A stretch of DNA of 64,000 bases, from NCBI GenBank assembly GCA_025201765.1, contig MU623422.1:62001-126000 (forward strand). Reading direction: 5' to 3'. The notes under the pieces were generated by a model. The model ran no database searches. It had not been told where the DNA came from and was given only the letters and a program-made list of their open reading frames with translations. The stretch comes from Daldinia sp. FL1419 (Eukaryota > Ascomycota > Sordariomycetes > Xylariales > Hypoxylaceae). This document shows positions 34,501 to 47,908 of the stretch, piece by piece (positions within the stretch are counted from its first letter, which is position 1; each line of letters begins with the position of its first letter). The position numbers were made by a program, and so were the translations under genes.

Positions 34501-36259
34501 TGAATGCACCCCAAAACATAGGATAGAGATTTCATATACTTTAGTTTATGTGAGAACCATATCTCCTCCAAGACCGGACGTCTCGAGCTCCCAATCCTAC
34601 GCTAGCACTCATATAATTCGGATAGAATTTGCGTTATATATTTAGACAGTATAGGGAGGTAGGTACCTAGTATTTTTTGATTTCGAATCAGGAATTCAAG
34701 TGCCGAGACTAAAGGCTTACATGTCTCTTACGATCAACCCAATTGGGATATATAAAATCTCAAATTTTACCTGTCAATTTGATCGATAATCTACTACCAC
34801 ATCTACGGGTATGATTACACCATCCACGACAAAAAGAAAACAATTATTATATTGTGGCAAATAAACAACCACCTAGAACTTTCTCCTAGGCTCACCAAAA
34901 TGAAAAAGAGTCAAGTAACAGTTGCTCCAAATCACATAAGTCAATTGTCATAGCGTTAAATAGTAACTATGAACCGAAATGGTTCAGGTCGCTCTATATT
35001 TCAGTTTATATTTAGACTCTACTTTCAACGGTACCTTGGTAGCAGCAGTTGAAAGGGGGAAATTGCAGTTGTGGATTTAAAAAGTACTTTGCCTTCATAC
35101 TGATCCAAGCTGTTAGCCTCAGGGGTTATCGGAATAGTATCCTTGTTCTTCATCTCATTATACCAAATTCGGAATATTCTACAGAGTATTCTTTTCAGCT
35201 TTGATATCCATATAAGATCTCCAAGAGTAGGTATATTAGCTGGCGCATAATACTTTGCAGCCAAGAATGTCAGCAGCCAATAACGATTAGCTATAAGAGA
35301 CTTCATAGTGCCACTCGAGGCAAAAGGTTGAATAGATTATGTTGAATGGATGGTAAATTTAAATCAACTAAACATCCATTCTTCCTAATATATTTAACTA
35401 CCTAATCTTGGGGTTATTCATATCCATAGCATGCGTAATGGGGTTTCAAGATTAATTGGGTGCCCCTTAGTTACCAACTAGGAATACAGTGACACTCAAG
35501 CGGAATTGCTGAATCAGGTAGTCTGGTGTTATAAAGACTCTATCGACTTGTCCCCCCAAGAGCCAGAAATTGGGTAGACTGTTGCCACATGAAAACTCCC
35601 CAACAAGTGTAGCCGTCAACTTTGTATACACATTCCATGCAATGAACGGATGCGTAACCGAAGTTGGCTTTTGGAACAAAACGGCGTATGATAATAGACC
35701 TAAAATTCTCTTTCTGCTATCCCGAGTGGCTATTGCCTACACAAGAAAGGCCGTTAGAGAATATATAGAGATTTAGTTTGATTTAATTATAATCCTAGAG
35801 ACATCTAATTCAACAGGTGCCTTAAGCATATGTAGCCACCAAACCCCCACTGTAAGTTCCATGGTCCCCACAGAATGATATAATTATCTTGAAATCTCCG
35901 AGCATCTCACGATGTCCACGTCAATTGGCGGCAAAGATAAGATATCACTACATTGCTCAACCGACCGATATAACACTCGGATTTGTACTATACTGAAGAA
36001 ATAACTCCATGCCTATGCCATGACTTCTCAAGCACTCCATTGTTTCCTTCTATATGCGCATACGGTAGCTAGCTGGTCAGGCTTGACTCCAAACCCCCTA
36101 CATCTCTCAGTGACTCCAATGCTTGCCTACTGACAATGAGCTTTAGCTTTCGAGTTATTGTTTATATATGAATAGGCATTATGTAATGCTCTAATCATTA
36201 CATGTTCAAGGGTAGCACTTCGACTAGGATAATCTCTTCCGTACATGAATGTTGACGTT

Positions 36260-36400
36260 GTCATGAGGCGGACCAAGAAGCAAGGAAACAACTTCGTTGT
36301 TCCGTGAGGAACCTATCTACAACTATGGCTAAGAGTGACTGCATATAGAACAAGTCCTTTGCTCTATATGTAGCACAGGCTAGAACCCTGAGAGACGTAC
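36260..36400 (+). repeat. Decayed coding-like repeat, copy A
   Basis: This segment resembles the reverse complement of 37520-37666 over about 130 bases, sharing the core GGAAACAACTTCGT and later CATATAGAACA...TATG. In one frame, copy A reads GNNFVVP then a stop then GT, while copy B reads GNNFVVPQGT. Differences between the copies in this core fall mostly at third codon positions, which suggests a former protein-coding repeat. No protein family was recognised. Confidence 0.6.
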
Positions 36401-37519
36401 ACTATTTCTCGAGATATACGCTTGGATGGATCTATTTTCTTTAAATCTTTTTTCGTTCGCCCAACTGCCCCCATATGTGCCAATGGGGTCATAAGTCTCA
36501 TGAAGCTAGGTCTCTATGGTAATATCTTCTGCAAAACTCATTCGATCATGGGGTATACATTGTTAGAGAAGATCGCTACTTGTAGCCTCGCTCATAAAGT
36601 AAGGGGTACCCAGCCCCGGGGTTTTGAATGTAGAACTTCCGTAATGAAGACCATAGCCTATATGTATTACCTGGCTACGTAATTCAACAGTTACCAACCT
36701 TAGTTAGGTTTAGAGTTCCCTATGGAACGACAGAGTTATTCTATGCCCCTTTTCCTGCCTCTTAACACGTGTATATTAGGTATATAAGGGGGGGCTGTTA
36801 GTCATATACATCTATCGCTTGGTGGTCACTCTTTCAAGGACATGGAGCTACCAGTATTCCTCAATTACTGACATAATGACTGGGCACTTAGGTGGTTGGC
36901 CCATATCTCCTACCTAAAATCCTAGGCTACTTTTATAATATTCAGCTAACGTAGGTACCTAGGCAGGTAACCACAGTCATACACCTATGTCATAGTAGGC
37001 CATTGCAGTTTAATACTTTATTTTTCACTGTATTCCTATTGAATGGTTATAACCTATCACATACCATTGCTAATTTAATTTATAGCCCATGTAACAGATA
37101 AATATATGCACCCCTAGACTCAGGTTCCCGAAGGAGCTACCTAGGTAGGTAGTTTAAGACGCACTGATATATTGGGTGGTACTTGGATCGGAGGTTTCGT
37201 CTTTAACAATATAAGCTGCTTCTATTGTGGGTCGAATGCTAAGGTTAAAGTTAAATAATTCACCTTGCCTCTGAGTGGCGTACGCGATATATAAGTGTTT
37301 GTTTACTCGAACAGGGTCAAAGTATATAACGAGTTCTTACTTATTGTTGAGCTTGATTCGACTAATAACAAACACTTTTGAAGGATAGGACTCTCCAAAG
37401 CCTCTTGGTTCCTTTCATTCTCTAATTATTTACCTGGGCGTAGGCGAGGTGCGCCGTTGTCGATGAGCAACTTCAGTTCTCTGACTGTGTAGGTAGATTG
37501 TGTTGGGTAGGGTTACTAG

Positions 37520-37666
37520 ATATCTAGTTGTTAGGTCTCTAGTCGTACTGCATATGGAACAAAGAACATGTTCTATATGTAGTAGCTCCATAGACATAGT
37601 AGCAGATAGTGTTCCTTGCGGGACGACGAAGTTGTTTCCTCGCTCCTTGACCTACCTCGTGACACT
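37520..37666 (-). repeat. Decayed coding-like repeat, copy B (inverted)
   Basis: Inverted relative to copy A at 36260, with about 1.1 kb between them. On the minus strand it begins GTCACGAGGTAGGTCAAGG and carries the GGAAACAACTTCGTCG core. It preserves a longer open frame than copy A through the core. Confidence 0.6.
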
Positions 37667-38424
37667 AGTAAGCACACTGTCTACGACCGCCACAAGTCTA
37701 CCTTAGGTAGATAAATAGCCTCAATAATGGCGAAATACTTAAGAGTAAAGAGCTGAGGAATGAATAATTGTTATATCTAAAACACAAATATCTATACTTA
37801 TAGCTACCTACCTAGTGTTGGATCGTTAACATATACACCCTACATGTCTTAATGAACCAAGGGTTCAAGACCATCAAGACTAACGAATGATTAATGATAC
37901 CTGATGATACTGAAGTTATTCAAGGCATACCCCTAAGCTTCAACGATAATGATCTTGAGAAGTACTGTCTCAATAAATATAAAGCCTTGTTGCGTAAACC
38001 CTCTATTTGAGGAATATGTATCATCCACCTATAAATATCCTTTAAGTATACAACTTTCCCTTTTGAGTTTAACTTCTGTTAGGATTAACTACATAAGAAA
38101 CATCTAGATCAAATGGTGCTTTGGGAATACACAGGAAACGACGAGAGGGCTGTCGGTGAGCGTCTTGCTAGGAGGCTTTTTGACGGGAGATTAGTATCCC
38201 CGGGGTGTCTGAATGTGGGCGTACATCCTGGAGAACACACCCTGGGCTGGCTCTAAGGGTACTACTATAGGAAAAGGCATTGGAAGAGAAATTTGCTTGG
38301 AGTCACCTATGCATACTAATAGAATAACGCACGTAACTCCTGACTACCTACATAAAAGAAGAATCGTTGGTTGGGTAGGCTCGATAATACACGGGAAAGA
38401 AAATCTCCATGATTAGTTTAGTAG

Positions 38425-38485
38425 TAGAACCTTTTGTTCAACGGCGAAGTTGTTTCTGTGCTTCCTTATCTACCTTGTGACGCGT
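38425..38485 (-). repeat. Decayed coding-like repeat, copy C (partial)
   Basis: A shorter and more diverged relative of copies A and B on the minus strand, recognised by the GTCACAAGGTAGATAAGGAAGC and AAACAACTTCG words in the same order and spacing. It has lost the downstream part. Confidence 0.5.
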
Positions 38486-41400
38486 CTATAGGTAATACGA
38501 GGTTTTTGTAGAGGCCTAAACTAATTCATCTACCGAGAAAGGATAATGTACGCGCCATGAGATTCTACATATAGATAGAAGGATAATAGGTTAAGGTTTC
38601 CGCGGGGAAAGCCGTAGAATTAGCGTAGTCCGCAGAAGAAGGCATCGACGCGTAATTCACCATTTTAGGGTCCGGCAAGGTGTATCGAGGAAGAGGCCAA
38701 TCTGGCACCTTGATGTGAGCGTGCATTTCAAGCCCGTTCAAATTGGAGGAGCATATCGCTGGCTTCGAACATAGATATAAGAATACTGCTACATAGGTTC
38801 ACGACTGGATACTAAAAATATAGGTGCTAATAAGGAAGACCCTTGGCAAAGGGATAAGGGAGGACGTTTGCTCGCACATAGAGTTGGAGAATATGTACTC
38901 TTATCGTAATAACTAAAATAGGTATTTGTTGCCGAAGGCGTGAACCGTTGATTCGGATCGCCTGAGCTGAGAAGCTCGCCTTGGTCTAAAGAACCATCAC
39001 GTGGAACAGGGAATAGCCCGAGGTGTCGGGGTACAGAGTACATACTTCACAGCTGTGAGCTCGGATCGCATACTAATCCCGTCTTGTAGGCGAATGTAAC
39101 CGAAGCCAGGGGTAAACCAAGATCTGAAGCGGGCTAGTGCGGTTGTCGACTGTGCTAGAAGTATTGAGCTAGACTTTAACTGATACAAAAACCTCTGGGC
39201 TCGTTGATAGTTCTGGTAAGCCTGTCGTCAACGCTAGTATTTACGAATCCGTACCTGACAGTACGATGATACGTACGTAGTATTTCAAGGCTATCAAAGA
39301 GGAGCTATGCTGAACATCTAGGATTGATAATCAAATTCAATTTACTACATAGTAGGTTGGTGTAATACCGATTACTTGGGGGCCGCATACTATTGTGGAT
39401 TGAAACACGTGGGATCGACGGTTCAATTTTATGCGGCGAGCATCTCTGGGGCGTCTGCCGAAGGGTTTCGCTACCATACATGTGTGGAAAATTGTGTAGA
39501 TCGTGGTAGACTGAGATGCGGAGAGAGAACTGGGTAGATATAGATTGTAGGGGGAATTATCTTGTAGGAATTGGTCACTTCGAACCCTTCCGTTCTGTTG
39601 GTATATGATCTATATACATAGACGCAGACGCGTATTAAAAGCCTCAAATTGATTCTGGAAGCTACTTGGTAAAATAAAATAACAAAGACGAATCGGGGCT
39701 ATGACAGGATACTCTTACCAGAATAAATGATTATGTGATTCAAATCATCATACGCTTGGAAAGACAGGGTAGAGTTGCAAAACCGGGGAGGACGCTGTAA
39801 TAATAGACATGTTAAGGACCCTCCCTCTTTGGTTCCCTGGCCGCATTCTGTGCAGTAGTCGACCGACTTTACCAATGGCGAGGGGGATCAACCACTGGCC
39901 TCTGCAAGTTGCAACTGAGCCGATTGGTAGAAGAACTGTAGCTATCACGATGCTTTGCAGCGCAATTGCGTCTTGAGGCCAATCGAGACTCGATGGACCC
40001 GAAACATTGTGCCCAGACTGATGGGGATCAAAGCAGGTACTATGTATGTTGAGCATGATGCTAGTATCTGTTTCACCATGGATCAGATTCCTTCAATTGA
40101 TTGTTCAGCTTGTGAGCAGTGGGTTTTTAGAAGTGGTGTTGCCTCCCGCTCTGCATCTGCAGCTATCTTCATGCGGGAAAACATCCACTCCATTCAATCC
40201 GCCCACTTGTTCGATTCGACCCCGCGACGAGTCGAGTTCATTCACTTGGGAACCAGCATTATGCAATAGTCGGCACGTTTCAAGGGCCACCCTTCTCCGA
40301 GTTACGAAAAAGATCCAGAGCCTGCTAGGATTTCTTCCTTGGAGCTAGGAACAAGTCCATTGCCTCGGGTCTATCCTGAATCTTTAGAAATAATTAAGAG
40401 GAAAAAAAAAAACCCGTGTCTTGTGGGTGAATAAGTGAAGAGGTAATACCATGATAGAAAATTGAAAGGATCATGGGGTTAAAAACTGACAGCGCTAGGT
40501 GGGAGGGATGAACCATTGCTGTGGGCCCAAGCGTGCATAAGTCCGGATGTATAACATAGGAGATGGGAAATGAAGAATTACTTAATTAGGAAAGTTCTCT
40601 TGAGAGTCAATTCACTAAAAAACCAAAATACAAATACATGGCAAGTTCAGTGAAAGCCGATGAAGCCAGTAAAAGTGCGCAGTTAGTGAAGAAAAACATC
40701 CGAATAAGATGTTTCCCCCCCTCGATCGTGATAAGCCCCAATACGGATTCTCTGTGCGCCTATTTACACCATCCGGCTATCTTAACATTCTATGACATGC
40801 TACACAATATTATTTAGTTCTTCTCTCGTACTTTAATTTTATAGGTGGGCAGGTTACCTTATCTACCCAACCTTGATATATCTAATATATGTCAGATCTT
40901 GTGGACGGCATGAGGCCTCATGTCGGCGACAAACTGAGATAACCGAGTCAATGGTGCTAGCCACCATACAGGTGGTGAATCAAAGGGTTGGGAGACATCA
41001 TATTATATGTACCTAGGTATGCATTACGCATGTGTTACTAACTTACTGCCGTAGAACAATAATATCTCTACACCGTCCTGCGGAATTTCTATCAATTTGA
41101 GACGTTGCTTAAGCAAGGCACCAAGGTGCATACAGGTAGGCTATCGGATGTAATATAAACCCTGTTCATCATCCCATAAGAAACGAGAGTACGACGTCGA
41201 CAAACATGTTCCTATCATTATCCTATCAGTACATTAATAAATGGATATAACAGGTAAACAAGCTCTCATACTAGTATGATTAGGATAAATGATGAACAGC
41301 TTTAAAAACTACTTTTACCGAATCAATGGGTTTAGTCTTTCCTCGAATTTTTACGAGGATTTGTTTAAGCTTCGCTGATTAGTGAACTTTTCTAGAGAAA

Positions 41401-42883
41401 ACTCCCACTCCGTCCGCACACTGTGTCTACGTTATACCAGTGCGGACCACCGACGATGGCGAATCTGAACCCCAGCCGCTGCATATGTATTCTGAATTCA
41501 TAGTTTATTCTTGTTTTACCAATTCCAAGTTTCGATTGACTTTCCAAAACCTTTTAAACCCTTTGCTAGGTGCTTATTGCAAGGTAGACGAACTTAAAAT
41601 CTGGCCCGTATCTCGATGCGGGTGAGCTTAAATCGAATGTCATGTTGCTTTTGGCGGACGGCGAACCGTCTGACGATGGTTTTCGGTGTGGCTACCTAAA
41701 AATTCATAACGACGGCCCCTTTTTCAAGGCTATCCAGCTTTAGTCCTCCCACGTAGACCCACTTTATTTATTCGAATAAGACCATTATTCGTTGGGATGT
41801 AAAATCTAGTGGGGCTGCCGAAATTTTGAAGTTACCAGGGACCCCGGTATGGTATCGCGCTAACAAGAGAGCTAGCTTGGGGATAGCTCCAACCCCCCTG
41901 CCTAATTAGGTGTCAAATGTACCAAGTACGAGGCTAACGTTGCATTTGCGGCCTGCATGATATCTCTAACGGTGCGACTTGCAGCTGTTTTAAAGCAAAG
42001 TCGGACTCAGGCACTAATTGCATTAGCGTTACCCCCACCTATAACGGAGTATCGGTTACATACCTACCAAGGTACCCTTCATCGTCTTTTTAAGTGAGAA
42101 GTTATTGTGTTAAGCAAGTCCTGGTAGACCTCTTCCTTCCCTCTTCATTGCCGATCCCCTAGGCACGCCAGTCATCTTGCACATCTTTCGTAGAAGCCCA
42201 CTTCTTATTTCCCCGTCCCTAGCGAATTGTAACACGGCTGTTCTTGAAGCTCACTTCGTTTGGCCTTCTACGGCGCCCTGTCACACTTCGTCACTCTCCA
42301 ATTCGTTCCTGGGCGTTCCCTAGGCCGTCATTCATTATTCTTTTATGTACCAGGGGGTTTATTACCTAGGTTGAGAGACAAATTCAAGAGAGCGCATTGA
42401 CAATTTGGGTACTTCGTTCGGGGCAAATATCCCTTTCTCGTACTCTGCCTCCGAATAAACCTTTTTCTACCACCGAAGGCCCTCTTTGCCTCACGTTCCA
42501 TCTCTCCTTTTTTTTTTCTTCTCTTTTCTAGAGAGCGTCGTCCTTCAAATCCCTCCCTTCTGCTTTTCCTCCCCCCCCCACTTAAGCAGTTGCAGCAAGA
42601 CTGTATTCTGTCTCCCATTCTGACAGCAAAGCTGCCGCCCGTCGTCGCAGTTTTCGTCGCTGAGCAGCTTGGTGGCTTGTTTCTGGTCTACCAGATCGGA
42701 AACAAATCTCAAGGGAGGGTCTCCGACGGGAGCAGTTTCATGCCATTAGTCCCTTGGTGATTGCCGAAATCTGGTTGAGCAGTAACTAAGTCTGTCCAGT
42801 TACAGCCGTATCATTCTTAATTTGAGCTTTCCGCAGGATAACAACAAACGAGTCAAACGAAGAAACGTATCTAATTGCCCATC

Positions 42884-45769
42884 ATGGCACCTTCACTTAA
42901 TACACATTCATCTTTTACGCGCCCGCGTACTAGCGACCGCGACGCTCGACCGAGTACGCGCGACCAGGGCGATAACAACTTAATCATCCCGAGCAGGACT
43001 TCGTCTCTTCACTCTCGTATCACGCAGCCGATTCCCTCTACCCTTAATTCGAAACCCCAACAGCGAACACCGAAGACTCTAACCCATGCCTACATGGTTT
43101 GTGGTGTTGGCCGAGAACCTTCCCAATGGGTTAAGGCTCCCGCTCCGGCACAAGGAAAGATTGGTCATATGAAGGGTGCAGTTGGCCAATTTTGGCTTCC
43201 GGAGATTCTTGGCAGCAGTCCTCGTTTGGAACAAGACAATGAGGTCGCTCGAGCTCTACATGCTGCTATGAGGGTATGTCTTCTCGAAAATTGACTTCGC
43301 TGGAATACTAACAAGATCAGGCTTGCTTCCCGCATGATGTCGAAATCTGCACTGGTCGAAGTCAACCTCACTGCGTTCACCATGCATTCGTTCTACAACA
43401 GGATTCGTCCCATACGTTGTACGGTATCTGTCTACGCGTATGGTCGAGGGCGGATGAGAAGCGAGCGGAAACTATTAGGGATCTAAGGAAACGAACCGAG
43501 ACAGATTATTACGACAACGCGGATGAGACTTACTGGATTCCTTACTGTTTGTCGTTTCTCTCTCGATACCCCCTATACAATCTTCTCGGTGACTACTTGC
43601 GAGGGATGTGGATTCACTGGAACAAGGCCACCAATCTCTTCCACGCTGAAGAGGTGTCGCGAATTCTTAGTTTTCCTGCTCCGAGATTGAATGACCTGGT
43701 TCGCATAGACATGAAGGATTACGCCCTCTGCTACCAGTTTCCTTCGTCCCCGACCGGTTTCCAGAATTTCGCGATGTGGCCATTGTGGACTTGTCTGTCG
43801 ATTCCGAACATCGTTGGTGTTATTGAAGCCGCTATATCTCCTACTAGGCGTATCATATTTGTCAGCCATTACCCTGCGATGTTGACAATGGCCGCCGAGA
43901 CTATTCGCTTCTGCGTTCGAGTCTATGAGTGGAGTGGCTTGTACGTGCCAGTTGTTCACGCTCGGCACGCGAAGGAATTGGTGGAAGAACCGGGTCCATA
44001 CATCTTAGGTGTTACCGCTGAATGCAGGTCCCTTTTTACTGCTCCGAACGACGCTCTTGTTGTTGATCTAGATCGCAACTTCGTGCTAACATCCAGCCCT
44101 CCGACTGCCCTAAATGCAAACCAGCGCAACAAGTTTGTGACGCGGCTAACGCAAGCTTTGAACGGCGACGTCACACCTTCCGGCGTTCCTCAGCATTTAC
44201 GTTCCGCTTACGGCGGAGGAAAGCTAGTACCCGCCGGCCAAATCATCGTCATGCGTGGTGAAGTCGAATCGATCCAAGATCCCGAATGGTGGAACCAGGA
44301 CGCTATCATGGCTGTGATGGACCACGTCTGTGAGAAGATGGTAAGTATACAGACTCGGGCCAACATTTGTGGTTATAGTACTAATGATTTATCTAGGGCC
44401 GTAACACCGGCTTGAAAGCTGTCTTCGGCGGCTCCGTCAAAAAGCCTTTGATGACCAAGGTTTCGATGAGACACCTCAATGAGATCGTACGAGAACGCAA
44501 CCAATATTCTCGTGACGCCATGGAGGCATGGCAAGATTTCATCAACCTTAAATGTCGTATGGAAACAGAACTCAGCAAGGTTACGAAGCGTAATAACTAT
44601 CTTGTTGAGGAGCTGGAGAGCTGGAAGCAGCAGGTGAGACAATTCTAGCGAATCACCAACAGAAATTAATGCTAATACGGAATACAGTTCCTCAAGTTCC
44701 AGGCGTTTGCTGAGACGCTTACTAAGGAGACTCAAGACTTGAAGGTCAAGATTGAGACACACAAGAGGGAGAACAGGAGACTCGGTGGGCTCATTGATCA
44801 ACAGAAGGATGACAATGCTCGTCTTTCAGTTCGTCTTACTGGTACCGAGAAGCAACGAGATGATGCTCTTGAGGCGCTCGTTCTCCAACAGGAGATTGCT
44901 GAGGAGCTCGAGCGCGAGCGTAAGAGAAATAAGAAGGAGTTAGCCGCTCTTCAGCACACTAACGTGACTATTATCCGACAACGTGATGAGGCGCGCCGTG
45001 TGGTCCTGCACTTGCGTAGTTTAATTGGTGGACAATCTCACCATATGGAGCACTTGGTTCAGTCGTTGACCACACGTGACGACTTGGCTAGTGAGATTGA
45101 GGAGGGCTTTGACGAGGACGAGGAAGAACAAGATAGTAAGTCAAAAATCGTCGGTCTCTAGCAAGATTTGTGGCTAACGAGTTTTGTTTCGAAGGTCGCA
45201 TGTTGAAGAACCCTAGCCGAGCAAGCAAGCGCCATTCGACCGCCAGCTTTACCGATGTAGCTGATCGCCACCTCAAAGACAAGACTGATGCCATCTCCCA
45301 CATTATTAGGAATATTGCGGAGCAGTGTCAAGCCGCTGTCGAGGGCCTTCAGCTGGCTCAAGATGCCGAAATCGAGTCATCCAGGTCGCCCCGACGAGCG
45401 AGCAACCTATCTACGGCCCCTAGTGACGATGGCCACTCGGCTGCCACCTCTGAAGCTGGCGATGAGAGCCTTCTACACCCTTCCGGGCGTGTGTCTAGCA
45501 TCCCTCCGACTCCAGACCTGATTCCCAACCGAAGCAGTACCGCGATGTCCATGGCATCAACCATGACAACTCCCGAGCGAGCAAGTCAACAATACAGCAT
45601 GCACAACGACATTCCCACCAAGATTGTCGAAGATGACGAAGATGATTTAGCTGAGCGAAGCGAAAGCGAGACAATGTCTCAGGAGCCCGGTGTTGTTGGC
45701 AAGCACGCCGAGAGTCTCATTCACCGCCCATCTGGTGCTAGAATCAGCGCCCTCGGCGGTACCCGCTAA
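42884..45769 (+). CDS. DENN-domain protein (probable Rab GEF) with coiled coil
   Basis: Five exons, 42884-43273, 43321-44340, 44397-44633, 44688-45135 and 45195-45769, give 889 residues. The introns (47, 56, 54 and 59 bp) have GTATGT/GTAAGT/GTGAGA 5' ends. The N-terminal 70 residues are disordered. The upstream-DENN part contains THAYMVCGVGREPSQW and HHAFVLQQDSSHTLYGICLRVW. The central DENN core shows FPAPRLNDL and LWTCLSIPNIVGVIEAAIS, followed by IIFVSHYPAMLTMAAE and YILGVTAECR. From about residue 490 to 690 the protein is a Glu/Arg-rich coiled coil. The last 190 residues are Ser-rich and acidic. DENN proteins activate Rab GTPases in membrane traffic; the target Rab is not known here. The start is the ATG at 42884; an upstream TTG-initiated extension is not credible. 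The leader is pyrimidine-rich. Confidence 0.93.
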
Positions 45770-47908
45770 AGTTTTACGTATTCCCAACTTGTTGCATGTA
45801 TGGAGTCGGTGGCGACATGTACCAAGATTTTCTTTTACCTATTAAAGGTTTTACTGAGGGGGGGAGGCGAGTGGTCTATATCCTTTGCCTCTATTTGTGT
45901 ATATGGACTTTACTTATACCTCGGCCTATCTGTTTATGGACCCGTACGGCGTTTTACTCTATGAAGAGTCTCGGATTTTCGCTCTTTGCTTTTCCTACAT
46001 TCTCTTGGCCCTTTGGTCCCACGCTTAATTTTCCTTCAGGTATTAAGACAACTAGAGATGATACTCTGTTGGCCAGGCATTAGTTAAATGACCTGCTATG
46101 ATATGTTGTCGGTGGAGAAAAAAAAAAGATGTGATGGGATAGCCATTCTGTCTCTTTTGTGCATTGGTTCATGTCCGCTGTCCGTAGCGAAGGATCAGCA
46201 GATGTTTACCTTAATTATTCCCAGGCTCCCGTCTTATGTTCAGCATGGGACGAATAAGAGTTACTTAAAAGCAAACCTGACTTGCACTTTCGCAACATTA
46301 CGTGATTTGATTTGATCTGGTTTCGTGCGCGTTTGATGGACTCCTATATGAGAGCATCGCTAGTGGAAGTTAATGTCGTCGGGCTAGTTAGGTTTTATCC
46401 ATCATTTGCTGAGGTAGATATTACTCTAGTATCATCACTTTGCAGTTAGAATATATAAGAAAAAGTTTCCAGACACATCGCGGAAGATGGTATAAATCAA
46501 ACATGCCAAATTGGTTCTCGCCTTCATATCTTATTTAGAAAGTATCTTCCATTCACGACTAACCTTACTTGTTTGATGCGCGGCGGGTACGCTTACTTGA
46601 GGCGTACCGTTCTCTTGGGATATGACGTAGGGATTGTTATATTTAGATATTCTACAAAATTTAGAACCCTTCTAGAATCTTTTAGTCGGTCCCCTAAACG
46701 ATGCTTCCCGAGCTAGATAATGAATTATTGTATTAAAGTGATACGAGTTGCCTAAATATGTGCTTATTGAAGTAGAGAGAGGGTTATTCCCGCCTCTCTT
46801 TGCCCTGAATGCGAAATTGATATGTTCTGTTCTGTACGAGTGACATCATATGAGAGATGGTTGGCCGTATGGAGGATATTACAACTTTGGGTGAGGTCAG
46901 AAAGGGGGTTCGCGTCAGCTTCACATTCTAGATAAAAGTGTAGCACTCTCAAATGAAATAAGGAATTAAAAATATAGTGAATGCCGTAGTGCATAGATAG
47001 AGGTACCTTCTATACTTTTCATAGCACGCATTGATCGACATAGAGTCCGAGGTGTCCTTGTATACACCATCCAAACATTATTCAGGCATTCTCACGGGCA
47101 ACGCGAGAAACTTTCAAGGTCTTGGAATATTTATAATGTTGTGTTATGGAGAAAGCTTCAGTTTAATTATAGGACTAACAATCCTATCCTACCGTAGGGG
47201 ACGATACTCAATAGTGTAGCTATCTCTTAAAGGCGTGGTATTTCCACGAAGTCAGCTCACCCTCGAGCAACATAGCCCTCGTAGATCCAAATCTAAGGAA
47301 ACTAGTTGTACCTTTACTCACCGCGAGACCTACCCCTATCTTGATTTCTAAGATAAAATTCGCAAGCTAGGTCGTGATTCATATATTAATAGGGGCAAGC
47401 ATAGGTACCTACCCACCTACGTAACTGACGCACTCTGCGACAGTACAAAGATCAAATTATACGTAGATGGGCGTCAGGTGGAGTATGACAAGCATGTTCA
47501 ACTCGGGCTGGTCCAAAACAGTTTGACACGACATCTCTGACACATGTTATAAACAATGTCTGGGTGGAGGCGCAGGAACCATCTGCACAAATGACGACGG
47601 TCAGACCCGGGTAGGAACCGTGATGATTCACCAGCTTGAGGAGGTCGAGGTCTCGAAGTACCGGTGGTTCAAAATATTATGGTGTGAAAAATCACGCAAT
47701 GAATTGATTTCGCTAGACTGTTCTCTGCTCTACATCCACCATGCAAATTACATGAAAACTCGGTTCCCCGTGGAATAGAATATGTTGTTTTGGCCCATCT
47801 GGCGGCTCTGGGATATTCTCAAAGGCACTTTTTACTACAGACGCCACATTTCCCTCCTCCTGCGGGAGTAACCCATGACTTCCCCCTTTCTAATATACGA
47901 CCGGGTGA
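45770..47908. other. Intergenic, no gene seen
   Basis: 3' flank of the DENN gene and of the minus-strand coiled-coil gene (converging). Short random frames only; AT-rich from about 46320 to 47240. No RNA gene recognised. Confidence 0.45.

Larger units (their letters stand above)
28764..42883. other. 14-kb gene desert with simple and decayed repeats
   Basis: No intact gene could be supported between the Prm10-like gene and the DENN gene. All frames are short and overlap on both strands. Contents seen: a 10-bp repeat at 29501-29530, a pyrimidine microsatellite at 30771-30850, a 12-bp repeat with ACTAGTATAC at 30981-31012, a 12-bp repeat at 31519-31554, three related decayed segments at 36260, 37520 and 38425 (annotated separately), and many TACCTAGGTA-like words. 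Composition is mid-AT, not the extreme AT of the 56-59 kb block. The final 450 bases are pyrimidine-rich and probably serve as the promoter and leader of the DENN gene. Confidence 0.45.
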
